Of a stretch of 46,852 nucleotides of DNA, positions 8,855 through 15,973 are shown piece after piece. Origin of the DNA: GCA-2717185 sp964386465 (lineage in GTDB: Bacteria; Pseudomonadota; Alphaproteobacteria; UBA8366; GCA-2717185); assembly GCA_964386465.1 (NCBI GenBank), contig CAYLTU010000007.1:1-46852 (forward strand). The letters are read 5' to 3'. The number at the start of each line of letters is the position of its first letter. The first letter of the stretch is position 1. The translations under genes and the position numbers were made by a program. The notes below the pieces were generated by a model. That model ran no database searches. It worked only from the letters and a program-made list of their open reading frames with translations, and was not told the origin of the DNA.

Positions 8855-9124
8855 ATGATGAAGAAAACCGCAGTCGCCTTGAGCGTCGCGGCCTTTGCCG
8901 CATCGAGCATTGCACTTCCCGCCGCGGCGGCCAGCCTCGACACGCCGGTACAGCTTGCCGGCTGCAACCCGTGTAAAGCCAAAAAAGGCTGCAATCCCTG
9001 CGCCGCGAAGAAGGGCTGCAACCCCTGCGCCGCGAAAGGCTGCAACCCCTGCGCTGCAAAGAAAGGCTGCAATCCCTGCGCCGCCAAGGGCTGCAACCCC
9101 TGCGCCGCGAAAAAGAAGAACTAA
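8855..9124 (+). CDS. Small exported Cys-rich repeat protein (six GCNPC units)
   Basis: An 89-residue protein with a clear signal peptide (MMKKTAVALSVAAFAASS, cleavage probably after AAAA near residue 27). The mature chain is almost entirely six tandem units of Gly-Cys-Asn-Pro-Cys followed by Ala/Lys-rich spacers of three or four residues, giving 12 cysteines in 55 residues and a lysine-rich tail. Underlying DNA repeats with codon changes, so the repeat is maintained at protein level. A strong AGGAG site precedes the ATG. Exported C-x2-C repeats suggest metal or copper binding or redox buffering. I do not see a DUF692/MNIO maturation enzyme or metal transporter next to it, so no function is assigned. 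Confidence 0.85.
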   Translation: MMKKTAVALSVAAFAASSIALPAAAASLDTPVQLAGCNPCKAKKGCNPCAAKKGCNPCAAKGCNPCAAKKGCNPCAAKGCNPCAAKKKN

Positions 9125-9193
9125 CGCACCTTCTGTTGCGTTATCCGGTCCACGGGAGCTTCTCGAACGAAATCGTTCGGGCGGTTTCCCGTG
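9122..9193 (+). terminator. Two consecutive hairpins after the Cys-repeat gene
   Basis: TAACGCA (9122-9128) pairs perfectly with TGCGTTA (9137-9143) and includes the stop codon. A second structure has an outer stem CACGGGA/TCCCGTG (9151-9157 and 9187-9193) and an inner stem CGAACG/CGTTCG. There is no U-tract, so this may stabilise mRNA, form a small RNA or act with Rho rather than being an intrinsic terminator. Confidence 0.4.
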
Positions 9194-9332
9194 CGCTGAT
9201 ACCGTGTTTCGGACTTAAGACCCCGGCCCGGCACCGGGCAGGCCGTCTATAGGGTATTTCGCCGCGCGACACGTTGCGGCTATGATCGTCTACACGATAT
9301 TGAATTCTGATTTGACACAGGAGCGGCAAGCC

Positions 9333-9362
9333 ATGTCGCGGACCTGCTGGTGGACACGTTGA
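9333..9362 (+). CDS. Nine-codon leader ORF overlapping the YqgE gene
   Basis: An ATG at 9333 sits eight bases behind the best ribosome site in the region (CAGGAG). It encodes MSRTCWWTR and stops at TGA 9360-9362. The stop overlaps a TTG (9359-9361) that is in frame with the YqgE protein, forming a TTGA stop-start junction. This is the geometry of a translationally coupled leader peptide. An alternative is an indel error that hides the true YqgE start. Confidence 0.35.
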   Translation: MSRTCWWTR

Positions 9363-9970
9363 GGGTTTTAGCTTTCACGTTGATTCTCGTCGCCTTGCAC
9401 ATATTGCATGGCAACGCGTTTGCCGACGGCGCGAAGCCGGCCCCAACGAATTCTCTCACCGGCAAGTTCCTGGTCGCGAAACCCGATATGTCCGACCCGC
9501 GCTTTCGGGAAACCGTAATATTCGTTGCACGCCACGACGAGACGGGCGCATTCGGCCTCATCGTCAACAGGCCTCTCGGCGAAATCGAATACGCAACAGT
9601 TGTCAAGAATATGGGCGCCGATCCAACCGGCATCGAAGGCAATATCGCAATTTTCTATGGCGGTCCGGTCGATCCGAAACGCGGCTTCATCCTGCATTCG
9701 AACGATTATCCGCACCCACCCCTAATTCCAGTGAACGACCGCTACGGCATCACGGTAAGCACCGACATTATTCTCGCATTGGCGAATGGATTTGGCCCGA
9801 AGAAGAGCATTCTCGCAATCGGCTACGCCGGATGGAGCGAAGGGCAGCTGGAGCGGGAAATAGAGCGCAACGATTGGGTCATTGCACCCAGCGACGAAAG
9901 TATCCTGTTCGACAAGAAATTTGAGACGAAGTGGAAGCGCGCCTACGACCAACGCTTCATCGACATATAG
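9350..9970 (+). CDS. YqgE/AlgH family protein with N-terminal signal peptide
   Basis: A YqgE/AlgH (DUF179) domain occupies residues about 35-206: GKFLVAKPDMSDPRF, ETVIFVARHDETGAFGLIVNRP, FYGGPV, then GYAGWSEGQLEREI and the ALPS-like NDWVIAPSDE region. The family is widespread but its biochemistry is not settled. Unusually, about 23 residues before the domain form a hydrophobic signal-peptide-like segment ending GNAFADG, so this copy appears exported while YqgE is normally cytoplasmic. The start is uncertain: GTG at 9350 or TTG at 9359, the latter overlapping the stop of a nine-codon leader ORF with a strong ribosome site. No ATG is available in frame. Confidence 0.8.
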   Translation: MDTLRVLAFTLILVALHILHGNAFADGAKPAPTNSLTGKFLVAKPDMSDPRFRETVIFVARHDETGAFGLIVNRPLGEIEYATVVKNMGADPTGIEGNIAIFYGGPVDPKRGFILHSNDYPHPPLIPVNDRYGITVSTDIILALANGFGPKKSILAIGYAGWSEGQLEREIERNDWVIAPSDESILFDKKFETKWKRAYDQRFIDI

Positions 9971-9978
9971 CAGTTCCT

Positions 9979-11003
9979 TCAGATATTCGCGGAACTACCT
10001 AACGCGGACGCACCGGGCACGAAATTTGCCTGGAATGAGCGTCCTTGTCGCCTTTGTTTATTGTCACGCATCCTATCATCCGCGGTTTTGATCAACTCAA
10101 GGACATTGGCGCCATCGTCCGGGAAAACGGCGGTGCCGATGCTGACTCCGAGGCTGACGGTATCGGATTGAACGACGATCGATTTCTTCACTTCACTTTC
10201 GATGCGCTCGACAATCTTCGTTACCGCCCCTGACGTGACACCGGTGTCCATCAACAGCATGAATTCGTCGCCGCCGACCCGCGCCAGCGTGTCGCATCCA
10301 CGGACCAACTCACGGAGTCGAGACGCGATAACCTGCAACACCTCGTCACCGGCAACGTGGCCATAACGGTCGTTTATGGGCTTGAAGGCGTCGATACCGA
10401 GTACGAGAACGGCTAATGGCTCTTTTGTTCGCGCCGCGCGGGCCAAGCCGTGCGTCAGGCGCTCATCGAGGAACCGCCGTGTCGCGAGGTCCGTGAGCGC
10501 GTCATGGTCCGCAATACGCATCAATTCAGCTCTCGCCTGTTCCAGAGACTTTGTCGTTGATTCGAGAACCGCCATTTTCTCGGTCAGGGCACGCTGCGTC
10601 GCGACCTCTTCCGAGACATCCCGTTGAATGCCAATAAACCCGGCAATCCCCCTATTCGGCAGTGCGATCGGGTGGACGCTCAATTCATTCCAAAACTCCG
10701 GCCCGGATTTTCGATGGTTCAAGAGGCGCAGGGTGATACTGCGCCGTTCCCGAACCGCTTGTTTCAGGGCCGCGACAGCGTCCGGGCTTGTGTGCGGTCC
10801 CTGCAGAAAGCGACAATTTCGGCCAATGATTTCTGTTTTTTTTCATAACCGGTAATCTTTTCGAAGGCGGCATTCGCATAGACGATCGGATTATCCGGCA
10901 AATTAGGGTTAGAAATTACGATCCCCGCCGTCGACCCGGCAATGGCGGTGGCGAAGCTCGCTTCCAAAAGCTCATTGGAAATCTGTTCTTCGAATTCAAT
11001 CAT
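9979..11003 (-). pseudogene. LOV-GGDEF protein (blue-light sensor diguanylate cyclase), frame broken in an A8 run
   Basis: Read with one frame change this is a protein of about 340 residues. The N-terminal part is a LOV photoreceptor domain: GIVISNPNLPDNPIVYAN, then GRNCRFLQGP with the flavin-adduct cysteine, LLNHRKSG, FWNELSVHPI and FIGIQRDV with the flavin-contacting Asn and Gln. A coiled linker leads to a GGDEF domain with intact RVGGDEF and an upstream RGCD product-inhibition site five residues before it. It should make cyclic di-GMP under blue-light control. In the given sequence the frame opened at 11003 fails in a run of eight A (T8 on the plus strand, 10836-10843): it runs to a stop near 10764, while the rest is open from before 10722 to 9979 in the -1 frame. 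Adding one A or removing two restores everything, and no other lesion is present. Removing two gives the usual loop length between GY and GRNCRF. Confidence 0.85.
10836..10843. repeat. A8/T8 homopolymer at the frame break of the LOV-GGDEF gene
   Basis: Eight consecutive A on the coding (minus) strand, read as gaa aaa aaa cag. The last A of gaa plus two aaa codons gives A AAA AAA, a textbook -1 slippery heptamer, and a -1 slip would join the LOV N-terminus to the rest of the protein. It could also reflect slipped-strand mutation, transcriptional slippage or a read error. Confidence 0.8.
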
Positions 11004-11089
11004 GGCGTACTGATACTCAAGCTACGATACCGCTATCGGTTCACCGGCGCCTTGCCGACCACGTGCATATGATTTTCAACAAATTTTGG

Positions 11090-12097
11090 TTAATTTTTGA
11101 TTAAACTACGCGCCCCAACCTCACCAATTCGCAAACATCCCGCCAATTTTTTCGCCAAATCCAGTAATATTTGGAAATAGGCGTCGGGCCCCGGGGTTTG
11201 CGCCGCGCCCAACGGGTCGAGTTCACCGATTATTATATCGTGCGTACCCGAGACGGCAGACAGCACCGACCGCGGCAGCTGTGGTTCACTAAAAACGCAA
11301 CGAACTTTGCTTTGAGCGACTATGCGCCGAATCCCGGCAACGTGGCGCGCGCCGGGTCGAACCTCCGGGTCGAGCACAAGAGACCCAATTGCCGCAAGCC
11401 GGTAACGCGCCTCGATATATTGGTATGCGTCGTGCAGAACTAAATACGGCACCTCGCGAACCGGCGCCAACACCGCTTCGAGTTGCCGGTGCAGCCCTTC
11501 CAGGCGCCGAATCAACCGTGCTGCGTTAGCACCATAAATCGCGGCGTTTGCCGGGTCGATCTCCGACAACGATCGTTCGATCTCTGGCACGATGTCGCGA
11601 ACCCTGACGGGATCGAGCCAGAAATGAGGGTCGTTTACACCGTGATCATGGGCGCCGCCATGTGCTTGATCCGGTTTACCGGCATGTTGCTCCGAATGAA
11701 TCCAGAGCCCCTGTTTTCGATAGGCAAGCAATGGCGCCACGCGGGTGAACGTGACGATCCTGGCGCGTTTAGCGAGAGTCTTCAAAGGGCCGGTCAGAAA
11801 TTGTTCGAGTTCGGGCCCAACCCAAAAAATAGCATCCGCGCGCTGCAACTCGCGCGCTTGCGATGGTTTCAGCGCGAAGCTGTGTGGCGACTCCGAACCC
11901 GACATGAGCAGTAGCGGGGACCCCACGCCGTTCATGACATTCGCAACAATAGAATGCAGCGGATTGAGACTCACTACCACCGAGGGCGCAGCACCGGCAG
12001 ATACGGGCGAGGCGGCGCCAAGATCAGCGGAAAACAGCAGAAAGAAGCCGCAAAGCAGTCGCAATTTCCAGCGTCGAACGTGTGCGGCAACAAACAT
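11090..12097 (-). CDS. znuA: Zinc ABC transporter substrate-binding protein
   Basis: Periplasmic zinc-binding protein of the ZnuABC importer, 335 residues from the ATG at 12097. That start is preferred because it gives a signal peptide (WKLRLLCGFFLLFSADLGAA) and lies downstream of the Zur box, whereas the longer reading from 12208 would run through the operator. Cluster A-I landmarks: NPLHSIVANVMNG, SGSESPHSFALKPSQ with a zinc-ligand histidine, FWVGPELE, DPHFWLDPVRVRD with another ligand histidine, and a short His-rich loop before it (SEQHAG to GAHDHG) typical of zinc-specific members. It is transcribed divergently from znuC and znuB, and both arms share the Zur operator at 12114-12130. Confidence 0.93.
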   Translation of the reverse strand: MFVAAHVRRWKLRLLCGFFLLFSADLGAASPVSAGAAPSVVVSLNPLHSIVANVMNGVGSPLLLMSGSESPHSFALKPSQARELQRADAIFWVGPELEQFLTGPLKTLAKRARIVTFTRVAPLLAYRKQGLWIHSEQHAGKPDQAHGGAHDHGVNDPHFWLDPVRVRDIVPEIERSLSEIDPANAAIYGANAARLIRRLEGLHRQLEAVLAPVREVPYLVLHDAYQYIEARYRLAAIGSLVLDPEVRPGARHVAGIRRIVAQSKVRCVFSEPQLPRSVLSAVSGTHDIIIGELDPLGAAQTPGPDAYFQILLDLAKKLAGCLRIGEVGARSLIKN

Positions 12098-12113
12098 GAT
12101 TTCACTTTTTGGA

Positions 12114-12130
12114 ATGTTATAATATAACAT
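12114..12130. promoter_or_regulatory. Zur box between znuA and znuCB
   Basis: ATGTTATAATATAACAT is a perfect palindrome around a central A and matches the proteobacterial Zur consensus. It lies 16 bases upstream of the znuA start and 67 bases upstream of znuC, so zinc-loaded Zur should repress both directions. No zur gene is in the window. Confidence 0.9.
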
Positions 12131-12197
12131 ATTTCGCGCGACAGGCCTCGCTGTCAACCTACGGCCCCGAATTACGAAGCACGGCAAGGATAGCGGT

Positions 12198-12968
12198 ATG
12201 ACCGACATTCAGCCTCCGCTGATCGACGCGCGCGAAATCGTGCTGGGTTACGATGGTCGCCGGATACTGGACGGCGTCGACATTTCGATAGCCCGCCGCG
12301 AAATCGTGACGCTGATCGGCCCGAACGGATCGGGCAAAACCAGCCTTGCGCGCATCCTGCTTGGCTTGATCGAGGCCCAGCAAGGCCGGATCGCAAGACA
12401 TCCCGGCCTCTCGACGGGGTATTTGCCGCAACGCTTGAGTATCGACCGGAACCTGCCGCTATCGGTGGGGCGCTTCCTGCGCCTCGCGGGACGGCCAACG
12501 CAGGCGCAAATCGACGCCGCATTGGATGCCGTCGCCGCGCGCCATCTCGCGAAATTGGATGTCGGCAGGCTTTCCGGCGGCGAACTGCAGAGGACATTGC
12601 TGGCGCGCGCCTTGCTCCGTGCGCCCGACCTCCTCGTTCTGGACGAACCGACACAAGGGGTCGACGTCACCGGCCAAATCGAGTTTTACGAGCTCATCGG
12701 CCAACTCCGTGACCGATACGAATGCGGGGTCTTGATGATCTCGCACGACCTGCATCTCGTCATGGCGGCAACTGACCGCGTCGTCTGCCTTAATCACCAT
12801 GTATGCTGCTCCGGGGCGCCGGAGTCGGTTCGCCAGCATCCGGAATATCTTGCTTTGTTCGGCGCCGAAGCGGCCGGACGATTGGCGGTCTACGCGCATC
12901 ATCATGATCACGACCATGATCTGGCGGGCGGGGTCGTTGGCGGACACAGCCACGACCACAACGCGTGA
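12198..12968 (+). CDS. znuC: Zinc ABC transporter ATP-binding protein
   Basis: The ATPase of the zinc importer, 256 residues. Walker A is GPNGSGKT at residues 41-48, the ABC signature LSGGE at 125-129, Walker B LLVLDEP at 145-151 and the switch histidine in SHD near 183. The C-terminus from about residue 230 is a histidine-rich tail (AHHHDHDHD, then GHSHDHNA) that probably binds zinc at the cytoplasmic face; ZnuC tails of this kind occur in alphaproteobacteria. Its stop overlaps the start of znuB. Expression should follow the Zur box upstream. Confidence 0.93.
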   Translation: MTDIQPPLIDAREIVLGYDGRRILDGVDISIARREIVTLIGPNGSGKTSLARILLGLIEAQQGRIARHPGLSTGYLPQRLSIDRNLPLSVGRFLRLAGRPTQAQIDAALDAVAARHLAKLDVGRLSGGELQRTLLARALLRAPDLLVLDEPTQGVDVTGQIEFYELIGQLRDRYECGVLMISHDLHLVMAATDRVVCLNHHVCCSGAPESVRQHPEYLALFGAEAAGRLAVYAHHHDHDHDLAGGVVGGHSHDHNA

Positions 12969-13765
12969 TGCTGGACGATTTTCTTTGGCGCGCCGCGCTC
13001 GGCGGTTTCGGTGTCGCCCTCACCGCCGGTCCCTTGGGTTGCTTCGTGGTTTGGCGACGCATGGCCTATTTCGGTGCATCCGTGGCGCACACGGCGCTTC
13101 TGGGTGTGGCGCTCGGCTTTCTGCTCGCGATCGACGTGACCGTCGGCGTCGCGCTGACCTGTATTTGCTTCGCCGTCGCCATCGTCCTCCTGCAACGCAC
13201 GACCCAATTGGCGTCCGACACCCTGCTCGGTATCCTCGCGCATGCGTCGCTGGCGATCGGGATCGTCGTCCTTGCCTTCATGCAAGGGGTGCGGATCGAT
13301 TTGATGGGCTACCTGTTCGGCGACATCCTCGCCGTTTCGAAGATCGATCTGATATGGATTTTCGGCGGCGGCGGAATTTGCCTCTGCATCCTGGTCGCCA
13401 TTTGGCGTCCACTTTTATCGATTACCGTGCATGAGGAGTTGGCGCGCGCCGAAGGCGTCCCCGTTCTCGCCATTCAACTGGTCTTTACGTTGCTGCTGGC
13501 GATCGTGATCGCGGTATCGTTGAAGATCGTCGGCGCCTTGTTGATCATCTCGCTTCTTATCATTCCAGCCGCGACGGCGCGCCCCTTCGCCCGATCGCCC
13601 GAAACCATGGCTATCTTCGCCGGCCTGATCGGCATGCTGTCCGTCGCCGGCGGATTAATGGGGTCGTTTCAATGGGATACGCCGTCCGGGCCGTCGATCG
13701 TCGTTGCCGCTTTTCTCCTGTTTCTCGCGAGCCTTCTTGGCCGCGGCAACAGAGCCGACCGCTAA
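12968..13765 (+). CDS. znuB: Zinc ABC transporter permease
   Basis: Membrane permease of the ABC-3 family, 265 residues with about eight hydrophobic segments. The start ATG at 12968 overlaps the znuC stop by one base (TGATG), a typical translational coupling; a GTG three bases upstream is the alternative. Recognisable family stretches are AYFGASVAHTALLGVALG, the ASDTLLGILAHASLAIGIV segment and VGALLIISLLIIPAATAR. With ZnuA and ZnuC it forms the high-affinity zinc importer. The stop codon overlaps the stop of the convergent PLP decarboxylase gene. Confidence 0.92.
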   Translation: MLDDFLWRAALGGFGVALTAGPLGCFVVWRRMAYFGASVAHTALLGVALGFLLAIDVTVGVALTCICFAVAIVLLQRTTQLASDTLLGILAHASLAIGIVVLAFMQGVRIDLMGYLFGDILAVSKIDLIWIFGGGGICLCILVAIWRPLLSITVHEELARAEGVPVLAIQLVFTLLLAIVIAVSLKIVGALLIISLLIIPAATARPFARSPETMAIFAGLIGMLSVAGGLMGSFQWDTPSGPSIVVAAFLLFLASLLGRGNRADR

Positions 13766-15015
13766 CTGTAGCGCGACCCGCCGCCGGCGACGGCAACCCG
13801 CTCGCCGGACCGGACCTCCGCCACCGTGTCCGACATGTCCGCCAGATAGGCGTCGGCCGCCTTCGCGTGGCCCGGCGACAACATCAGATGCATACCCTTC
13901 GGTTGACGCAAGTTGGCTGACATCCATCCCCTGTCCCGCATGCCCTCCGCGACGGCGAAAATATCAAACTCGTCCGACCCGAACGCCAGAAGACCGAGCT
14001 GGTGCCGTCCCCAAAACCTGAACCCCCCAATCGCCGCCAGGCCGTGCTCGTACTTCTCCCGTGTGTCGGTTACGACGCGCGCCTTTTCCCGATACCCTTC
14101 GCAGCCGAGAAAATGCATAACCGCCCAGGCCGCCGCGATGGCGCCGCCGGGCCGCGTTCCCGCAATGGTCGGCGTCGCCATCTCCCCGGTCGGCCAATCG
14201 CTAAACCGAAACAGCTGATGATCGCGCAGATCCGCGGAGCGGTAGAATACGGTGGAAGCCCCCTTGGCGGCGTAACCGTATTTGTGCAAATCGGCCGACA
14301 TCGACCGCACGCCCGCCAGCGCGAAATCGAAGGGCGGCAGGTTGGCGCCGTTCATGCGCGCGAACGGCGCGAAATAACCGCCCACGCAGGCATCGACATG
14401 CAGCCAGATATTCCGCGCGACCGCGAGCTCGGATAAGGCCTCGATATCGTCGATCACACCGAACGGAAAACACGGCGCGGAGCCAACAACCATCATCGTC
14501 CCGTCGCCGACCGCCGCCGCCATCGCTTCGGTATCCGCGGTGAAATCCGCGGCGACGGGCACCCTTGTGACGGATAGGCCCAGATATTCCGCCGCCTTGT
14601 TAAAAGCGGGGTGGGCGGAATGGGCCGCGACGATCTCCGTCCGGCGCGCGTCACCCTGCGCGCGCCAGAAATCGCGACAGGTCTTGACCGCAAGAAGAAT
14701 GCTTTCCGTACCGCCGGAAGTCATATCGCCGCACGCGGCCGGCGGTGCGTTCAGTAGCGACAAACCGAATTCGACGACCGCATCCTCCATTCCCCGGAGG
14801 CTTGGAAACGCGGCGGGGCCGAGCCCGTTTTCGGACATGAACATACCATAGGCGTCTTTTACGACCGCGCGTACGTCGTCACCCGGATCGAAAACGTAGA
14901 CACCCAACCGGCCGGCTCGCCAATCGAAGTCGTTCTCGGAAATTGCTTCGAGCCTGGACCTAATTTCGGGCCAGACAGCACCCCGTTCCGGCAACGCCGT
15001 GCGTTCAGTAGGCAT
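13762..15015 (-). CDS. PLP-dependent group II decarboxylase / sphingosine-1-phosphate lyase-like
   Basis: A 417-residue fold-type I PLP enzyme. TSGGTES at residues 99-105 binds the cofactor phosphate, HVDAC at 206-210 contains the aspartate that pairs with the pyridine nitrogen, and the Schiff-base lysine is K245 in SADLHKYGYA. This pattern, including the SMSADLHKYG form, is closest to the sphingosine-1-phosphate lyase and aspartate or tyrosine decarboxylase group. The actual substrate, an amino acid or a long-chain base phosphate, cannot be told from sequence. Its last bases overlap the stop of znuB in convergent orientation (positions 13762-13765). Confidence 0.85.
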   Translation of the reverse strand: MPTERTALPERGAVWPEIRSRLEAISENDFDWRAGRLGVYVFDPGDDVRAVVKDAYGMFMSENGLGPAAFPSLRGMEDAVVEFGLSLLNAPPAACGDMTSGGTESILLAVKTCRDFWRAQGDARRTEIVAAHSAHPAFNKAAEYLGLSVTRVPVAADFTADTEAMAAAVGDGTMMVVGSAPCFPFGVIDDIEALSELAVARNIWLHVDACVGGYFAPFARMNGANLPPFDFALAGVRSMSADLHKYGYAAKGASTVFYRSADLRDHQLFRFSDWPTGEMATPTIAGTRPGGAIAAAWAVMHFLGCEGYREKARVVTDTREKYEHGLAAIGGFRFWGRHQLGLLAFGSDEFDIFAVAEGMRDRGWMSANLRQPKGMHLMLSPGHAKAADAYLADMSDTVAEVRSGERVAVAGGGSRYS

Positions 15016-15054
15016 TTACGTCTCCCAAACCAACGTCCCATCGAGGGTGCACGA

Positions 15055-15903
15055 TCAGTGCGCCATAAAGACAGGTATTTCCGTGTATGCCAGGATATGG
15101 CTCGTCGCTCCGCCGAAGATCATCTGCCGCAGGCGGCTGTTCGTATACGCGCCTTTGACGACAAGATCCGCCCCCTGTTTTACCGACTCGTCGAGCATTG
15201 CCTCGCCAAGCGACCGCTTGCCGGCCGTGCTATCGATGGCGGTCGCTTCGATATCGTTTCGGTTGAGGTGTTTCGCCACTTCCGCACCGGTCGGCCCGGG
15301 CACCAAGGCGTCTTCGATCGTCACCACGACGACTTTCTTCGCCTGCTTCAGAAACGGCATCGCTAACGCTATCGTACGCGCCGTTTCGGTACTGCCATTC
15401 CAAGCAATCGCGATCGTCTCGCCCAACACCGTAGGCACGGCCGGCGGTGCGATCAGGATCGGGCGGCCGGTTTCGAAAAGCGCCGCCTCCAGCGTATGCA
15501 TCGTCGGTGTCGTGGCGCCATGGACCGGGCGACCGACAACGATGAGATCGAACAACCGTCCCCGGTGGCCGACATAATCGTCGCTCGGTCCGACATTCAG
15601 CCAAACGGCCGACGGCGTGTCGGTGTGTCCTGCCTGCTCTCCGCCCTCTACACCACGCGCCTTCATGAATTCGTTGAAATATTGTTCGGCCTGACCGATC
15701 CGCGCTCTGTCCTCCTGTTCGTACTTTTCCACAAATGCTGGTGTTACGACGCCGAAACCGTCGGCGCTTGCGATCGCCGGAAGGGCCGGCTGGACATAGA
15801 CGCCTTCGACATAGCTGCCGAAGCGCTGTGCCGCGAGGCAAGCGGTCGCCAAAACCGAATCAACGACATCGCTCTCTTCAAATGGTACAAGAATCGCCTT
15901 CAT
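15055..15903 (-). CDS. Universal stress protein with two UspA domains
   Basis: A 282-residue tandem UspA protein: first domain roughly residues 1-145 starting MKAILVPFEESD, second about 150-282 starting ETIAIAWNGSTE. Each has the alternating beta-alpha Rossmann-like pattern. The last segment VKGAYTNSRLRQMIFGGAT corresponds to the nucleotide-binding loop of the family, in the form common in alphaproteobacterial tandem Usp proteins. Such proteins are cytoplasmic and linked to stress and respiration-related survival. It is divergent from the VanZ-type gene. Confidence 0.88.
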   Translation of the reverse strand: MKAILVPFEESDVVDSVLATACLAAQRFGSYVEGVYVQPALPAIASADGFGVVTPAFVEKYEQEDRARIGQAEQYFNEFMKARGVEGGEQAGHTDTPSAVWLNVGPSDDYVGHRGRLFDLIVVGRPVHGATTPTMHTLEAALFETGRPILIAPPAVPTVLGETIAIAWNGSTETARTIALAMPFLKQAKKVVVVTIEDALVPGPTGAEVAKHLNRNDIEATAIDSTAGKRSLGEAMLDESVKQGADLVVKGAYTNSRLRQMIFGGATSHILAYTEIPVFMAH

Positions 15904-15973
15904 GTCATTCCCTCCGTTATCGGATCGAAATGCCCAAACCGGGCAAACGGATTAGCGTATTATCATCGCCCAA

